From NCBI GenBank assembly GCA_030737875.1, contig CM060918.1, forward strand, positions 884,169,903-884,233,902: a stretch of DNA of 64,000 bases, given 5' to 3'. This DNA comes from Allium sativum. Taxonomy: Eukaryota; Streptophyta; Magnoliopsida; Asparagales; Amaryllidaceae. Position 1 is the first letter of the stretch, and every line of letters starts with the position of its first letter. This document shows, piece after piece, positions 54,758 to 64,000 of this stretch. The position numbers and the translations under genes were made by a program. The notes beneath the pieces are model-generated. The model was not told the DNA's origin. It searched no databases and saw nothing but the letters and a program-made list of their open reading frames with translations.

Positions 54758-57700
54758 TGAAACACCCCGCCCTCCATTAAGGTCACTCACAAAGGGAATG
54801 CCTTATCGTTGGTGGAGGTTTGTAAGTAAAAGTCACAGATAAAACACAAGACAGATATAAACACATACATATAAGCAGCGGAGAACAAAAGACTTTTTAT
54901 TTCATAAAATACTTGTTCATACAAAACACTTCCATAACTGTCACATAACAACTTCCAAAATGTTACATCATCATTTCTGTCTTGGTTATTAAATAAAGAA
55001 GTATAAAACATAATTAAAACTGCATAAATCCTCATGATTGTGTCCAACAGCCATAGCTAAAGCAAGAGAGTCCAAACCGTACATCTACTAACTTGAAGCT
55101 TGCAAAGAGTCTGACTAAGCTGAGTTGTTTCCTCCCTGTGGACCTGGGTGGAGGGGGGGCGGAAGAAAAGAAGACGAAAGAAAATAGGGTCGGACATAAA
55201 GCCTGGTAAGTCTAGTGACTCTTCAATATGAGAATAAGAATAAAGGCATGATAAGTATAAACTGGAAATAGGAGAGTATCATAAACTAAGACAAAGCAGT
55301 TTGAACCGAATATACTATCGCACCCCATACTATATATCTCTGCACCTACTAGTATTGTCTTAACTGGCACCCCATGCAGGAGGTAAAGTGATCCCCTTTT
55401 TCTAAAGATCGGCTCCTACTCGCACAATCATATGTGTCTTACGGCCCCCAAAAATTTGTAGATACCTATGCTGTCCCCACCATGGGGTGTATCAAGTCCC
55501 ATGGTGGCGACCCAACACAAAACTGGAAATACATAGGTTATACTACTGGTGCCCCCAGTGCCCTGTTTGTCTTCTCCGAAGTGTGTGCACGCCCGCACTC
55601 CGTTAGAACCCACACTGTTGCACCCACCACCGTCGCTTTTGACCGCTTACAATCAACCCAATAATCGTGCCCTACCCTGCCTAGTTTCAGGGTACCATGA
55701 TACCTAATTGGGTTACTGCTGAAATGGGTCCCCGTTACTAGGGTTTTCAAGTCAAACATGTTAAATGGTTAAGTGTCTGTATTTACCTAACCCCACCCAT
55801 CAATTTCATTTACATGTTGAATTGGTTAAGTGTTTTAGTTAACTTAACCCTACCATCCTGACTTGCCTGTCCTTAGCTTTTTAAAGCACCGACCTATCAC
55901 ATTAGACAGGTATTGTTACGGTTACTGGATGTGCCGGTCGGTTCTGGGCAGATTTACACCGTAATTCAGTCTAACCTCGGGTCCTTATTGGGCTCCATGC
56001 TTAACCACCCATTGCATTGGTATTGTTGTGACTACTGGACAGCCGGCCGGGTCCGGGCAGGTTTACATCACAACTCAATCCAACCTCGTGTTAAGCGTAC
56101 TCGTATTTTCTGAATTTACATATTTGTCTTTATTACTTAATATATGTAAATTTGTCAACAATTAAATGTTGTGGCCCACTTTCCAAGTTTAACGTTTTTG
56201 GTATAAGCATTTATACCATTCAAACGCCGCCAAATTTGGCATTTGACAAACATGCCAATTTCATATATTTTTTCCAATTTATGTCATGTTTTACCAATAT
56301 TCCCAACGTTACCCAGATTAAATATTAGGCTAACAATCTTAGCCTAATTTTCGTTCACATGGTTTTTAACATATAATATTAGGCTAAAAACTTAGCCTAA
56401 TTTAGCGCACACAAAATTGGCATAAGGGAATTTATACATATAAACATGACATAGGTGTAAACTTGGCATTTTTGGCATAGTCAATATGAACATCATGGGT
56501 GTAAACTTGCAACATAGACTAATCATCATACATGTGAATTTACAACATAGCCTAAATCAACATTCATATATGTGAACTTGCATTGCAATAGGGATCTAAC
56601 CAAATAGGTGTCACATAAATTAGCATATGATTAAGCCTAAACATGTTTTGGATCTAGGCATAACATCGAACATAACTAGCATATGACACAAATATGACAT
56701 TTTCATAAGTTTGTATAATTTTATGACAAGGGTGTGAACTAGATCCAATCACATATCTAATCACAACATGAAACATGTATTAAGGTGGATCTTGGCATGA
56801 ATCCAATTATCTTGCAACTTTCTTACAAACATACTAGCATGTATGTGAACATAATCGTTTAGGCATAAAGGCATATAGGTGTCGATTACAACATGAACTA
56901 TACAACTTGCATGTGATTCTACATGTACAATAGGATCAATATCAACTCAACTACACCACAAACATCACAATACCACAATCATTTCAATACATAGATGTGA
57001 ATTAACATCGTTGTTACATAATAGCACAATTCCATTTCCATTTTACATCGAATCAAATCCTAACTTTTATTCACATCGGAAAAATCACTATACTTACAAC
57101 AAACGACGGTCTTGTTTTCTGATTTCTGAGTTCTGAATTTGATATGCTTTCCTTTGGGTAGACTAACGTTGATTTGATTATTGTTTTAACTTTAATTTGG
57201 CACAACTCTAAGCTTTTCTACAAGTGGAGGCCCCTCTCAATTTTCTACCGACAGCATGGCGGCTCCGTCTCTAATTTCTTATGTGAATTTAGGTTGGAGT
57301 CTTAGGTTGTATTTATAGAATTTTAGATTGATTTGAGCCATCACATGATCATAGACGAATCTAGACCATTCACTTCTAAAGGATCCAACCAAAATGCGAC
57401 ATGTCAGCACTAGTGACACAGCTAAGCCTCAGAAATCGACCAGAACCCGACCAGGCCAGCCAGGGCCAAACCAGGTCGACCCCCAGGTCGACCTGGTACT
57501 TGGGCGGGAATTTTCCTGCCCAACCCAGTTTGGGTCTGAATTCGAAATTTGAACTGATTTTTAAACTGTTTGAATTTTAATTTGAATTCTAAAACATCCG
57601 GAGGTCATAACTCCTTCATATGGAGACTAATTCCCGCAAACTCGGACGCTATCTCAAGTAGAATTCCGAGACGAATGCAATGGCGTAACCCGTTAACCTT

Positions 57701-57772
57701 AATTATTTCATTAAGAATTAATTATACTTTAATTTTTCAATTTACAGTTAACAGAAAATTCGTGGTGTTACA
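54758..57772 (-). repeat. Element B 5' LTR (right copy)
   Basis: 3015 bp. Differs from the left LTR by scattered substitutions, a deletion of about 55 bases near 56872 and a shorter GTCGAC array. The sense start is TGTAACACCACG, one base off the normal TGTAACACCCC. TATA-type sequence at 57312-57318. Confidence 0.9.
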
Positions 57773-57777
57773 TAAAG
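57773..57777. repeat. Right target-site duplication of element B (TAAAG)
   Basis: Matches 47177-47181; element C LTR resumes at 57778. Confidence 0.85.
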
Positions 57778-59342
57778 TGGATAAGAGAGATCACTACATA
57801 AATGACAGGTGTGACAAGGCAGACAGGATAAGGTGTATATGCCTCTATTGATAACTTTGCACTGTTACTAGTATATATAGAAAGAGATGATCCCTTCAAC
57901 TATAAGATGGTAGATTTAGGTATACATCCAAATGTATCCTAACTTCCCTGATAGTTCGACTCCCTAACCCACGTAGATACATTGTGCTGGCCCCACAGTA
58001 GGAGGTATCACTTCTTAAAGTGGCAACCCCTCGTCGTAATAATGTGCACAACCATATCTACAGGTGTCACGGTCGTCTTAGCCCCCTTTACCCAGCCCAT
58101 GCACGCACATGTCCCCGGTCGGTTTGCGCCGCCCACACCGTCCTCCTCGTTTGGATCTCTTACAATCAGTCCAGCAAGCATGCCCCTTCTCCGACCTAGC
58201 TCAGAGTATACACTTGATACCAACTCTGGGTTACTGGTTGAAACGGGTCCCACACAATATGATACAAGCTCTCCCCTTTGTCTCGTATCCCCCACTAGGT
58301 TTTTCACTGACTATGTATACCCTTAGGTGTCTTTAATTACATAGCGCTATGACAGTTATGCTTACCTATAGGTGTCTTTAATACGTAACCCTACCATTTC
58401 TATAAGTTATGCTTACCCTAAAAGATGTCTTTAATTACATAACTTTATTATTTCCCTCAGTTATGTATACCACTAGGTGTCTTTAATTACATAACCTTAT
58501 CAGGTTAAGTTTGTGGGCCTATATATACTAATATTACCCACCTACCCAAGATTTACTTAACCATCCCACTGATTCAGGCATGTTTATTTAACGGTTAAGT
58601 TTGTCGGCCTATATATAATTATATTACCCACCTATCCAAGATTTACTTAACCTACCCCATTTGTTCAACCAAGTTTACTTAACCCCCAACATAAATTTAA
58701 GTTCATACAATCTCTATGGATTAACTTAGGTTATGTAGTCCAATTCATTACCATGTCCATTTGTGGTTATAATGGGCTAGACCTCCCACATTAGGCCTAC
58801 AACATGTGGATGCTGGATATGTCGGTCGGGCCCGGATAGACTTATTCCATAGTTGGGTCTAACCTCGTGTCATAGCTCGATTCATATTCACGTACTTAGA
58901 CCTCCCACATTAGGTTTAACATTAGTGGCTGCTGGATATGCCGGTCGGATACGGGCAGACTTGCACCACTAATGCAACCTAACCTCGTGTCATAAGTACA
59001 ATTACAATTCCTAATTGTAATTACTAAACATTCCATTTTTAATTAATTAATCAATTAATTAAGCCTTTCCTTTTATAGGTGTCAATACCTATTTTTCCCA
59101 GTACTTTGAATTGCATGTCCAAAAATGTTCATATTCAAATTTTGCCATTTTTAACCCTTTTTCCCCCATTCCTTAACTAGCGCCTTCACAAAATTGGCAG
59201 CATGCCTAGGCTAGACAATAGCCTAGTCATGAATGATAATAGGAAAAATAATGGGAAAATAACTTAAATGATCATCTTGGCATAAACATAAACTAATATG
59301 ATAATAAGGTGAATATACGTACTGGCATGGACATGAAATTGT

Positions 59343-60000
59343 CATCATGACAAGGTGATAATTTAGATCACATAAAATAGATCTAACATGATAACATAAG
59401 GTGATAATTTAGATCACACAAAATAGATCTAACATGGTAACATAAGATGATAATTTAGATCACATAAAATAGATCTAATATGACAACATAAGGTGACAAT
59501 TTAGATCACATAAAATAGATCTAACATGACAACATAAGATGACAATTTAGATCACATAAAATAGATCTAACATGATAACACGAGGTGATAATTTAGATCA
59601 CATAAAATGGTACTACATGATAACATAAGGTGATAATTTAGATCACATAAAATGGATCTACAAGGTAATACAAGGTGATAATTTAGATCACATAAAATAT
59701 CCACATGATAATTAGATCTAACATAATTAAAGATTTAGATCTACATAAAATGCCCACATTATAATTAGATCTAACATAATTAAAGATTTAGATCTACATA
59801 AAATGTCCACATGATAATTAGATCTAACAAATAAATCTATCATAATATATCATAAGTTATGATACTAGCATAGAATAGATCTATCATGTCATAACATAAA
59901 ATATGATAATAGCATTGAAAAGATCTATCATGTCATAACATAAAACATGATAATAGCATAGAATAGATTTATCTTGTAATAACATAAAACATGATAATAG
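59343..60000. repeat. Tandem repeats in element C 5' LTR
   Basis: Units of about 46 bp with AATTTAGATCACATAAAAT, followed by TTAGATCTAACATAA units and ATGTCATAACATAAAA units, corresponding to 31055-31665. Confidence 0.85.
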
Positions 60001-60163
60001 CATAGATACAAATCATAATCTTTCATAATTCACTTTTATTTATTTAAACCTAAAAATAACTATACTCACAAGGATTGGATCTATGAGAATAGAAGGAGAA
60101 AACTGAAACTTGAATCTCAGAATTTGATTTGCAAAACTGATAATTGAAGAAAGAAGATCCGTC

Positions 60164-60196
60164 TTAGTTCGCATTCCAACAGTGTTTGGCCGCCAT
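60164..60196 (-). other. Ten-codon ORF downstream of element C TATA box
   Basis: ATGGCGGCC start, TAA at 60164-60166, about 35 bases after the TATA box. The left LTR has lost the ATG. Confidence 0.3.
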
Positions 60197-60951
60197 TGTT
60201 TCTTTGTGAAGAAAACAATGGAATTGAGGTGATTTTATAGCCGCTCTCTTATTTACTTTGTAATTAAGTAAGATATTAAAATACATCTTATATATCCATT
60301 CTTATCTTCATCCAATCCATGACAAAAAGGGATTTGAATACACTATTTAAAATGGGTAATCAATGAATATGTTTTAAAACTTATTAAGAAATTGCCACAT
60401 GTAAGAGAATTAATTACTAGTCTTTAGGAAATAAATCCGTAAAATTAAATCAATCAACATGTTTGTCAATCAGTGCCTATTTAATTCTCATATGCACAAG
60501 TAATCAACATTTACAAACATGCAAAGTCATGGCAACTAATCTCCAATAGCTGCAAAATATGCATAAACCTCACAACCATCCATAATTAAGATATATTTTT
60601 CAATTGATGCAAATTTATTGCTAACATATTTTCAAAAGTGGAAATTAAGTGTAGAACTTTAAATCATACTCTTTTCTTTTCACTGATTTCCCCAGAACGT
60701 GCAAAGTCAATGCATAATCAAATTATGAATACATCTATTTATACACTCATTAATCTTTCCCTCCAAAATAAATTGATTGAATTTATCTTTTATTTTATTT
60801 TATTTAATGCATGCATCCAAACATTTCCTTCCCCTTTTTGTATTAATTGCATTAATTTTTCTTTTACTATAGCCTAATTAATTCGCATGCACTTTTTCTT
60901 CTTTTCAATGCACATTTTTAAACTTGTACCTTCTTAACATAATTACATACA

Positions 60952-60954
<3 letters not shown>

Positions 60955-60991
<37 letters not shown>
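60955..60991. repeat. (AT)n microsatellite
   Basis: Perfect AT dinucleotide run in the 5' LTR of element C; at the same place the 3' LTR (about 32595-32612) has an imperfect short run, so it expanded after insertion. Confidence 0.9.
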
Positions 60992-60995
<4 letters not shown>

Positions 60996-61071
60996 ATTTT
61001 TCTTCGTTAATTAATTAACCCTTTAGTTAATTATCTTTACAGTATAGTGTATCTAATTTTGGGGTGTTACA

Positions 61072-61076
61072 GAAGT
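61072..61076. repeat. Right target-site duplication of element C (GAAGT)
   Basis: Matches 29002-29006. Confidence 0.85.
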
Positions 61077-61788
61077 GTTAAATGGTTAGGAGTTCACCCG
61101 TAGGGACAATTAGATAGTAACAAGAGAGTCCATCGGGAGGGTTCTCTTAAAATGAAGTTGAGTTCTTGACCCAAACCTGGTAGTAAGTGGCCATTACTCT
61201 TTCTTAATCTACAAGAGAAGTTATATATGTCGTTGACGCTAAAGGCGAGGTCTTAAGTGGTTGGGATCCACCATAGGGTATTAAGTGACCATAGGGATGT
61301 CCACCTTTATTAAAATAGTAAATGGCCTTAAGTGACTAGGAATTGCCCACCACGTGGTGTACTAGGTGACCGTAAGAATGTCCTTCCTTAAAATACCTTG
61401 TGGGGGTATTAAGTGACCGTAAGCACGTCCACCCTTAGATTTACACATCAGCCTTAAGTGACGGTTAAGGTGTCCGCCTCATATATTTAAATTTTGTGTA
61501 TGCTTGTTGCGTAGACAAAACATCAAGAGTTTATACTGCCAAGATAGGAAATATTTGTTCCTACTATTACATGTATTTCATTCACAAGATCTTGTTGGCC
61601 TTGTCTGTCTAGCATGATAGGGGATTCCCACATTGTGAATAGTGGCGAAGCTTTGTCTCTTACCCCTTCACATCTCGGGTGAATGGGTTGGTTATTAAAA
61701 GGTCGAGAGGTTGGCCATAAAACAAGTGATTCTACAATTACCATTTGTAGCCACACCCTTTAAAGGTTGGGTCGTGTGACCCGTTACA

Positions 61789-61938
61789 TCCAACATAAGA
61801 GATATGTTACCCGATTGTGGGAAAATATAAGTATGAGAGACATATTTGTACTTGGATACCTTATCTTTCATTCTTTTGGGACTTGACACTATCATAGGAA
61901 GTCCACTGAAGGGTTTCTCCATTTTCAGATAGTAGAAA
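61789..61938 (+). other. Element E leader
   Basis: 150 bases between the inferred LTR end and the gag ATG. No TGGTATCAGAGC-type primer site is visible, so it is mutated or deleted. Confidence 0.35.
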
Positions 61939-62863
61939 TGGACGATAACCAGCCTGAGAAGGGGAACCCGGCATGGCCTCGTTACTTACCAAAATGGTTC
62001 CAAAGGTACCTTAGGACTCTGGAATAGGTCCCTCCTTCCAATCCTGCCTCAACAGCTCAGCCCGTTGAAAGAGCCCTCAACTTCCATCGTCTTTGCAAAG
62101 ATTTTGTGAGTTTAGGAGGAAAGTCATTTTCAGGAACTGAGAAATTCGTTGAAGCTAAACGTAGATTTGCGAGTGTGGAAGGATTTTTGAAGCTACCCGG
62201 TGGGATGATCAACCAAAGCATAGAATGGCGGCTTGAGATTTGAAGGGAGATGCCCTTGAATGGTCGAACCTGATTTCATAGGATAACATAGGCAGAATAT
62301 TTACTTGGGCAAAGTTTAGGATCCTTTTTCAAGCTAAGTTCTTAGCTAATGCTAAGAAGAGTTTGCAACTAGAGAAGTTTATCCAGTTGAAACAAGGGAG
62401 TTGGCCTGATAGAGTATGTGCCGAAGTTTACAGAATAATCTAAGTTTGGAAGGGGTTTGGTGGACACCCTAATAGAAAAAGCCCTTAAGTTTGTTAAAGG
62501 ATTGAATTCTCCATTGAGAGAAATCCTTTTGGTCCAAGTGACGTTTGGAGCTACGTATGAAGCCCTGGTTGAGGCAGCTATCTTATATTCAGTTGAGAAT
62601 GTTAAGGAGGTTAAGGCTGATAAGGGAGAAGGTACCTCTAACTTTGGGAAGAATAAGAAGAAATTTTTTTTGGCTTAAGAAGAAGAAGGATGGCAAATTC
62701 AAGAAGAAGGCCAAGACATGTTAAAGATGCTATAAGAAAGGGCATAAGGCGAAGGATTCAGAGTGAACGTAGCAATGTCAGAGTTAAAGGGAAAATGCTT
62801 TAACTGTTATAGTGATGGGCACTTGGCAAGGAACCACCCTAAGACGAAGTTGTGCAAAGTGGT
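61939..62863 (+). pseudogene. Element E Gag
   Basis: Starts ATGGACGATAACC. The N-terminus has YLPKWFQRYLRTLE followed by an in-frame TAG, then the capsid region (LNFHRLCKDFVSLGGKSFSG). A frameshift near 62170 and further stops follow; patches such as DLKGDALEWSNL and LKFVKGLNSPLREIL (ORF 62457-62678) keep the order seen in element A. Two zinc knuckles around 62715-62850 are degraded: the first has lost its initial and final Cys, the second (CFNCYSDGHLARNH) ends in His in place of Cys. Same domain order as the minus-strand elements but clearly more diverged, and on the opposite strand. Confidence 0.75.
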
Positions 62864-62875
62864 TAAAACTATGCC

Positions 62876-63400
62876 TTGGAGGAAACATCGATTAGTAGTC
62901 AGCCCCCTAGAGATCAAGGACAACCGTTGTTGGAAGGTATAATTTCTATCTTACGGATTTCTTTGTGTACCCTATTTGATTCGGGAGCCACCCAATTCTT
63001 CATCACCAGGAAGATTGCTGACTCTTTGAAACTTCCCTTATCCCTTGCTAGCCATCTAATAAAGGTGTTTAACCCTATCTGTGACACTATGCAACTTTCA
63101 TTTATGTGTAAAAACCTAGTATTGGGCATCAGTGATGTTGACTTATTTTGTGATGCGTATGTAATTGAATTTGAGGTGTATGATCTTATGTTTGGAATTG
63201 AATGGCTATCATTTTATGAGGCCATCCTTAACTACAATAAGAGGGTGGTTTATTTGAAAAGTTGTGGAGGCCGCAACTTAGTAATCCCTTGTAGGACAGG
63301 GAATAGAGATTTGACCTTGTTTTCCTTATCTTTCGATTTAGAAGGACATATTCGATACCGATTGTATGTGAGTTTTCAAATGTTTTTGAGGATGTCGTAG
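62876..63400 (+). pseudogene. Element E protease region
   Basis: An open stretch of 174 codons with CTLFDSGATQFFI (catalytic Asp near residue 35) and FGIEWLSFYEAIL, the counterpart of [13 protein letters not shown] in element A. It ends in a stop shortly before the reverse transcriptase region. The ATG may not be a true start, since protease is normally part of the Gag-Pol polyprotein. Confidence 0.75.
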
Positions 63401-64000
63401 GACTCCTACCCCACCGAGAAATATCATTTTGGATAGACTTCAAAAAGGATGTGATGCCCGTAGCATTGCCTTTGAGGCACATGGCTCCTAAGGAAAGGAG
63501 AGAGCTTGATAAACAAAACTTGAAGTTACTACAGAGAGGGTTTATTCATAGAAGTACCTCTTAATGGCGTGCAATAGTAGTGTTTACCATAAAGTCTGAT
63601 GGATCCTTAGAATTATTTGTGGACTATAGGGAACTTAACAAGTTGACTAAGAAGAATCTATACCCTTTACCAAGGATTGATGACTTGTTTGACCATCTGG
63701 GAGGATCCCAAATATTTTCCCAATTAGATTAGGCTACTGGATTTCACCGATTAAGGATTTCAGAAAAGAGTAATCCCAAGATAACATTTAGGGCGCCAGA
63801 TGGACTGTTTGAGTAGGAGGTTTTGCCTTTAGTTATGACAAATGCCACTACTTTCTTTGTAGATCTCATGGGTAGGGAATTTAGGGCCATACTCAATAAG
63901 ATTGTGGTAATATTTATAGATGATATTCTTATCTTTTCCAAAGACTATAAGGAACATCAGGATCACTTGAGAAGAGTTCTCGGAATTCTAAGGGAGAACC
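63401..64000 (+). pseudogene. Element E reverse transcriptase, truncated by the window edge
   Basis: Reads [42 protein letters not shown] and VVIFIDDILIFSKDYKEH in order, so all polymerase motifs through the DD box are identifiable. In-frame stops occur (for example after HRST, directly after FSQLD and after DGLFE). The gene continues beyond 64000, where RNase H and integrase would be expected. Confidence 0.8.

Larger units (their letters stand above)
47182..57772 (-). mobile_element. Element B: chromodomain Ty3/gypsy retrotransposon with a Gag deletion
   Basis: LTRs 47182-50293 and 54758-57772 flank a 4464-bp interior with primer site, truncated gag, protease, reverse transcriptase, RNase H, integrase and chromodomain. 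It is a relative of element A with clearly similar proteins and 3' UTR but a distinguishable LTR. It is about 670 bases shorter inside, which matches the missing capsid part of gag. It inserted into the 5' LTR of element C (TSD TAAAG). Several stops look like C-to-T changes at CG or CAA/CAG codons. Confidence 0.9.
29007..61071 (-). mobile_element. Element C: internally deleted chromovirus hosting elements D and B
   Basis: LTRs at 29007-32697 (3' LTR) and 46695-47181 plus 57778-61071 (5' LTR, split by B), TGTAACACCCC at the sense start and GTGTCACA/GTATCACA at the end. Internal region 32698-34014 plus 45519-46694, only about 2.5 kb. Gag and part of protease are recognisable; most of reverse transcriptase, all RNase H and nearly all integrase are missing. 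Its LTRs differ from each other much more than D's or A's do, which fits its being the oldest of the minus-strand elements in this nest. TSD GAAGT. Confidence 0.88.
46695..61071 (-). repeat. Element C 5' LTR (right copy), split by element B
   Basis: 46695-47181 and 57778-61071 make 3781 bp once B and one TAAAG are removed. Features include tandem arrays (59343-60000), TATA box CTATAAAATC in sense (60231-60240), a short ORF starting at 60196, and an (AT)n run at about 60955-60991 that is much shorter in the left LTR. Confidence 0.88.
26669..61788 (+). mobile_element. Element E 5' LTR, split by element C
   Basis: The LTR lies at about 26669-29006 and 61077-61788. The likely start CGTAACTCCCCG is a mutated TGTAACNCCCC; the likely end is CCCGTTACA at 61780-61788. 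It has a CGGAGTCCATATG box (26855-26867), a GTTGACC/GTCGAC module (27170-27210), an ACTATAATA TATA-like box (27322-27330), a CTTCCCGGAACCG block (28483-28495, and a variant near 28608) and repeated TTAAGTGACCGTAAG words (61077-61480). Both boundaries are inferred from layout and remain uncertain. Gag follows at 61939. Confidence 0.5.

Noticed and set aside
61523..61922. Two overlapping minus-strand frames (77 and 75 codons) before element E gag
   Set aside because: No recognisable domain and antisense to the element E leader/LTR end; the GGGTCGTGTGACCC inverted repeat at 61769-61782 is short and may be chance.
1..64000. Host protein-coding genes
   Set aside because: I looked on both strands for non-retroelement protein motifs and exon-like frames and found none I can defend.

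Overview
This window is plant nuclear repeat DNA, most likely pericentromeric or other heterochromatin of a flowering plant. It is AT-rich. It holds nested long-terminal-repeat (LTR) retrotransposons whose proteins are plant Ty3/gypsy chromovirus Gag-Pol with a C-terminal chromodomain, most like the Tekay/Del group. I find no host protein gene, rRNA gene or intact tRNA gene. Every long coding region is retroelement-derived and broken. I cannot name the species.

Left block, 1-14612. The 3' end of an LTR (LTR-X, + strand, start outside the window) is split by element A (- strand, 841-14478). Element A is flanked by a perfect 5-bp target duplication (TTATT at 836-840 and 14479-14483), yet carries three LTRs: LTR, gag-pol, LTR, part of pol, LTR remnant. 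This is the signature of unequal recombination between LTRs followed by a deletion.

Middle block, 14613-26668, + strand. LTR-Y (ends 18348) is separated by a 434-bp interval with a primer-site-like start and a polypurine-tract end from LTR-Z (18783-25925). LTR-Z carries a SINE (21761-21993, 18-bp target duplications) and a decayed Ty1/copia-like element (22501-25791).

Right block, 26669-64000. The outer layer is element E (+ strand): an LTR from about 26669 to about 61788, then gag, protease and reverse transcriptase pseudogenes running off the right edge. Element C (- strand, 29007-61071, TSD GAAGT) sits in that LTR. Two younger elements sit in C: element D (34015-45513, TSD ACCTT), a non-coding large retrotransposon derivative (LARD-like) in C's protease region, and element B (47182-57772, TSD TAAAG), a chromovirus in C's 5' LTR.

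How the parts relate. A, B, C and D are all on the - strand, use the same initiator-Met-tRNA primer site and nearly the same polypurine tract, and have a 7-8 bp hairpin just inside the polypurine tract whose stem sequence differs between families while pairing is kept. D encodes nothing and was probably mobilised by proteins of an A/B/C-type element. LTRs of otherwise dissimilar families share promoter-proximal modules: GTCGAC-rich repeats, a CGGAGTCCGTATGAA-type box, a TATA box followed by a GGCGGCC-type ATG, and a pyrimidine-tract-CAG block near the LTR end. Letters A-E and X-Z are labels used only here.
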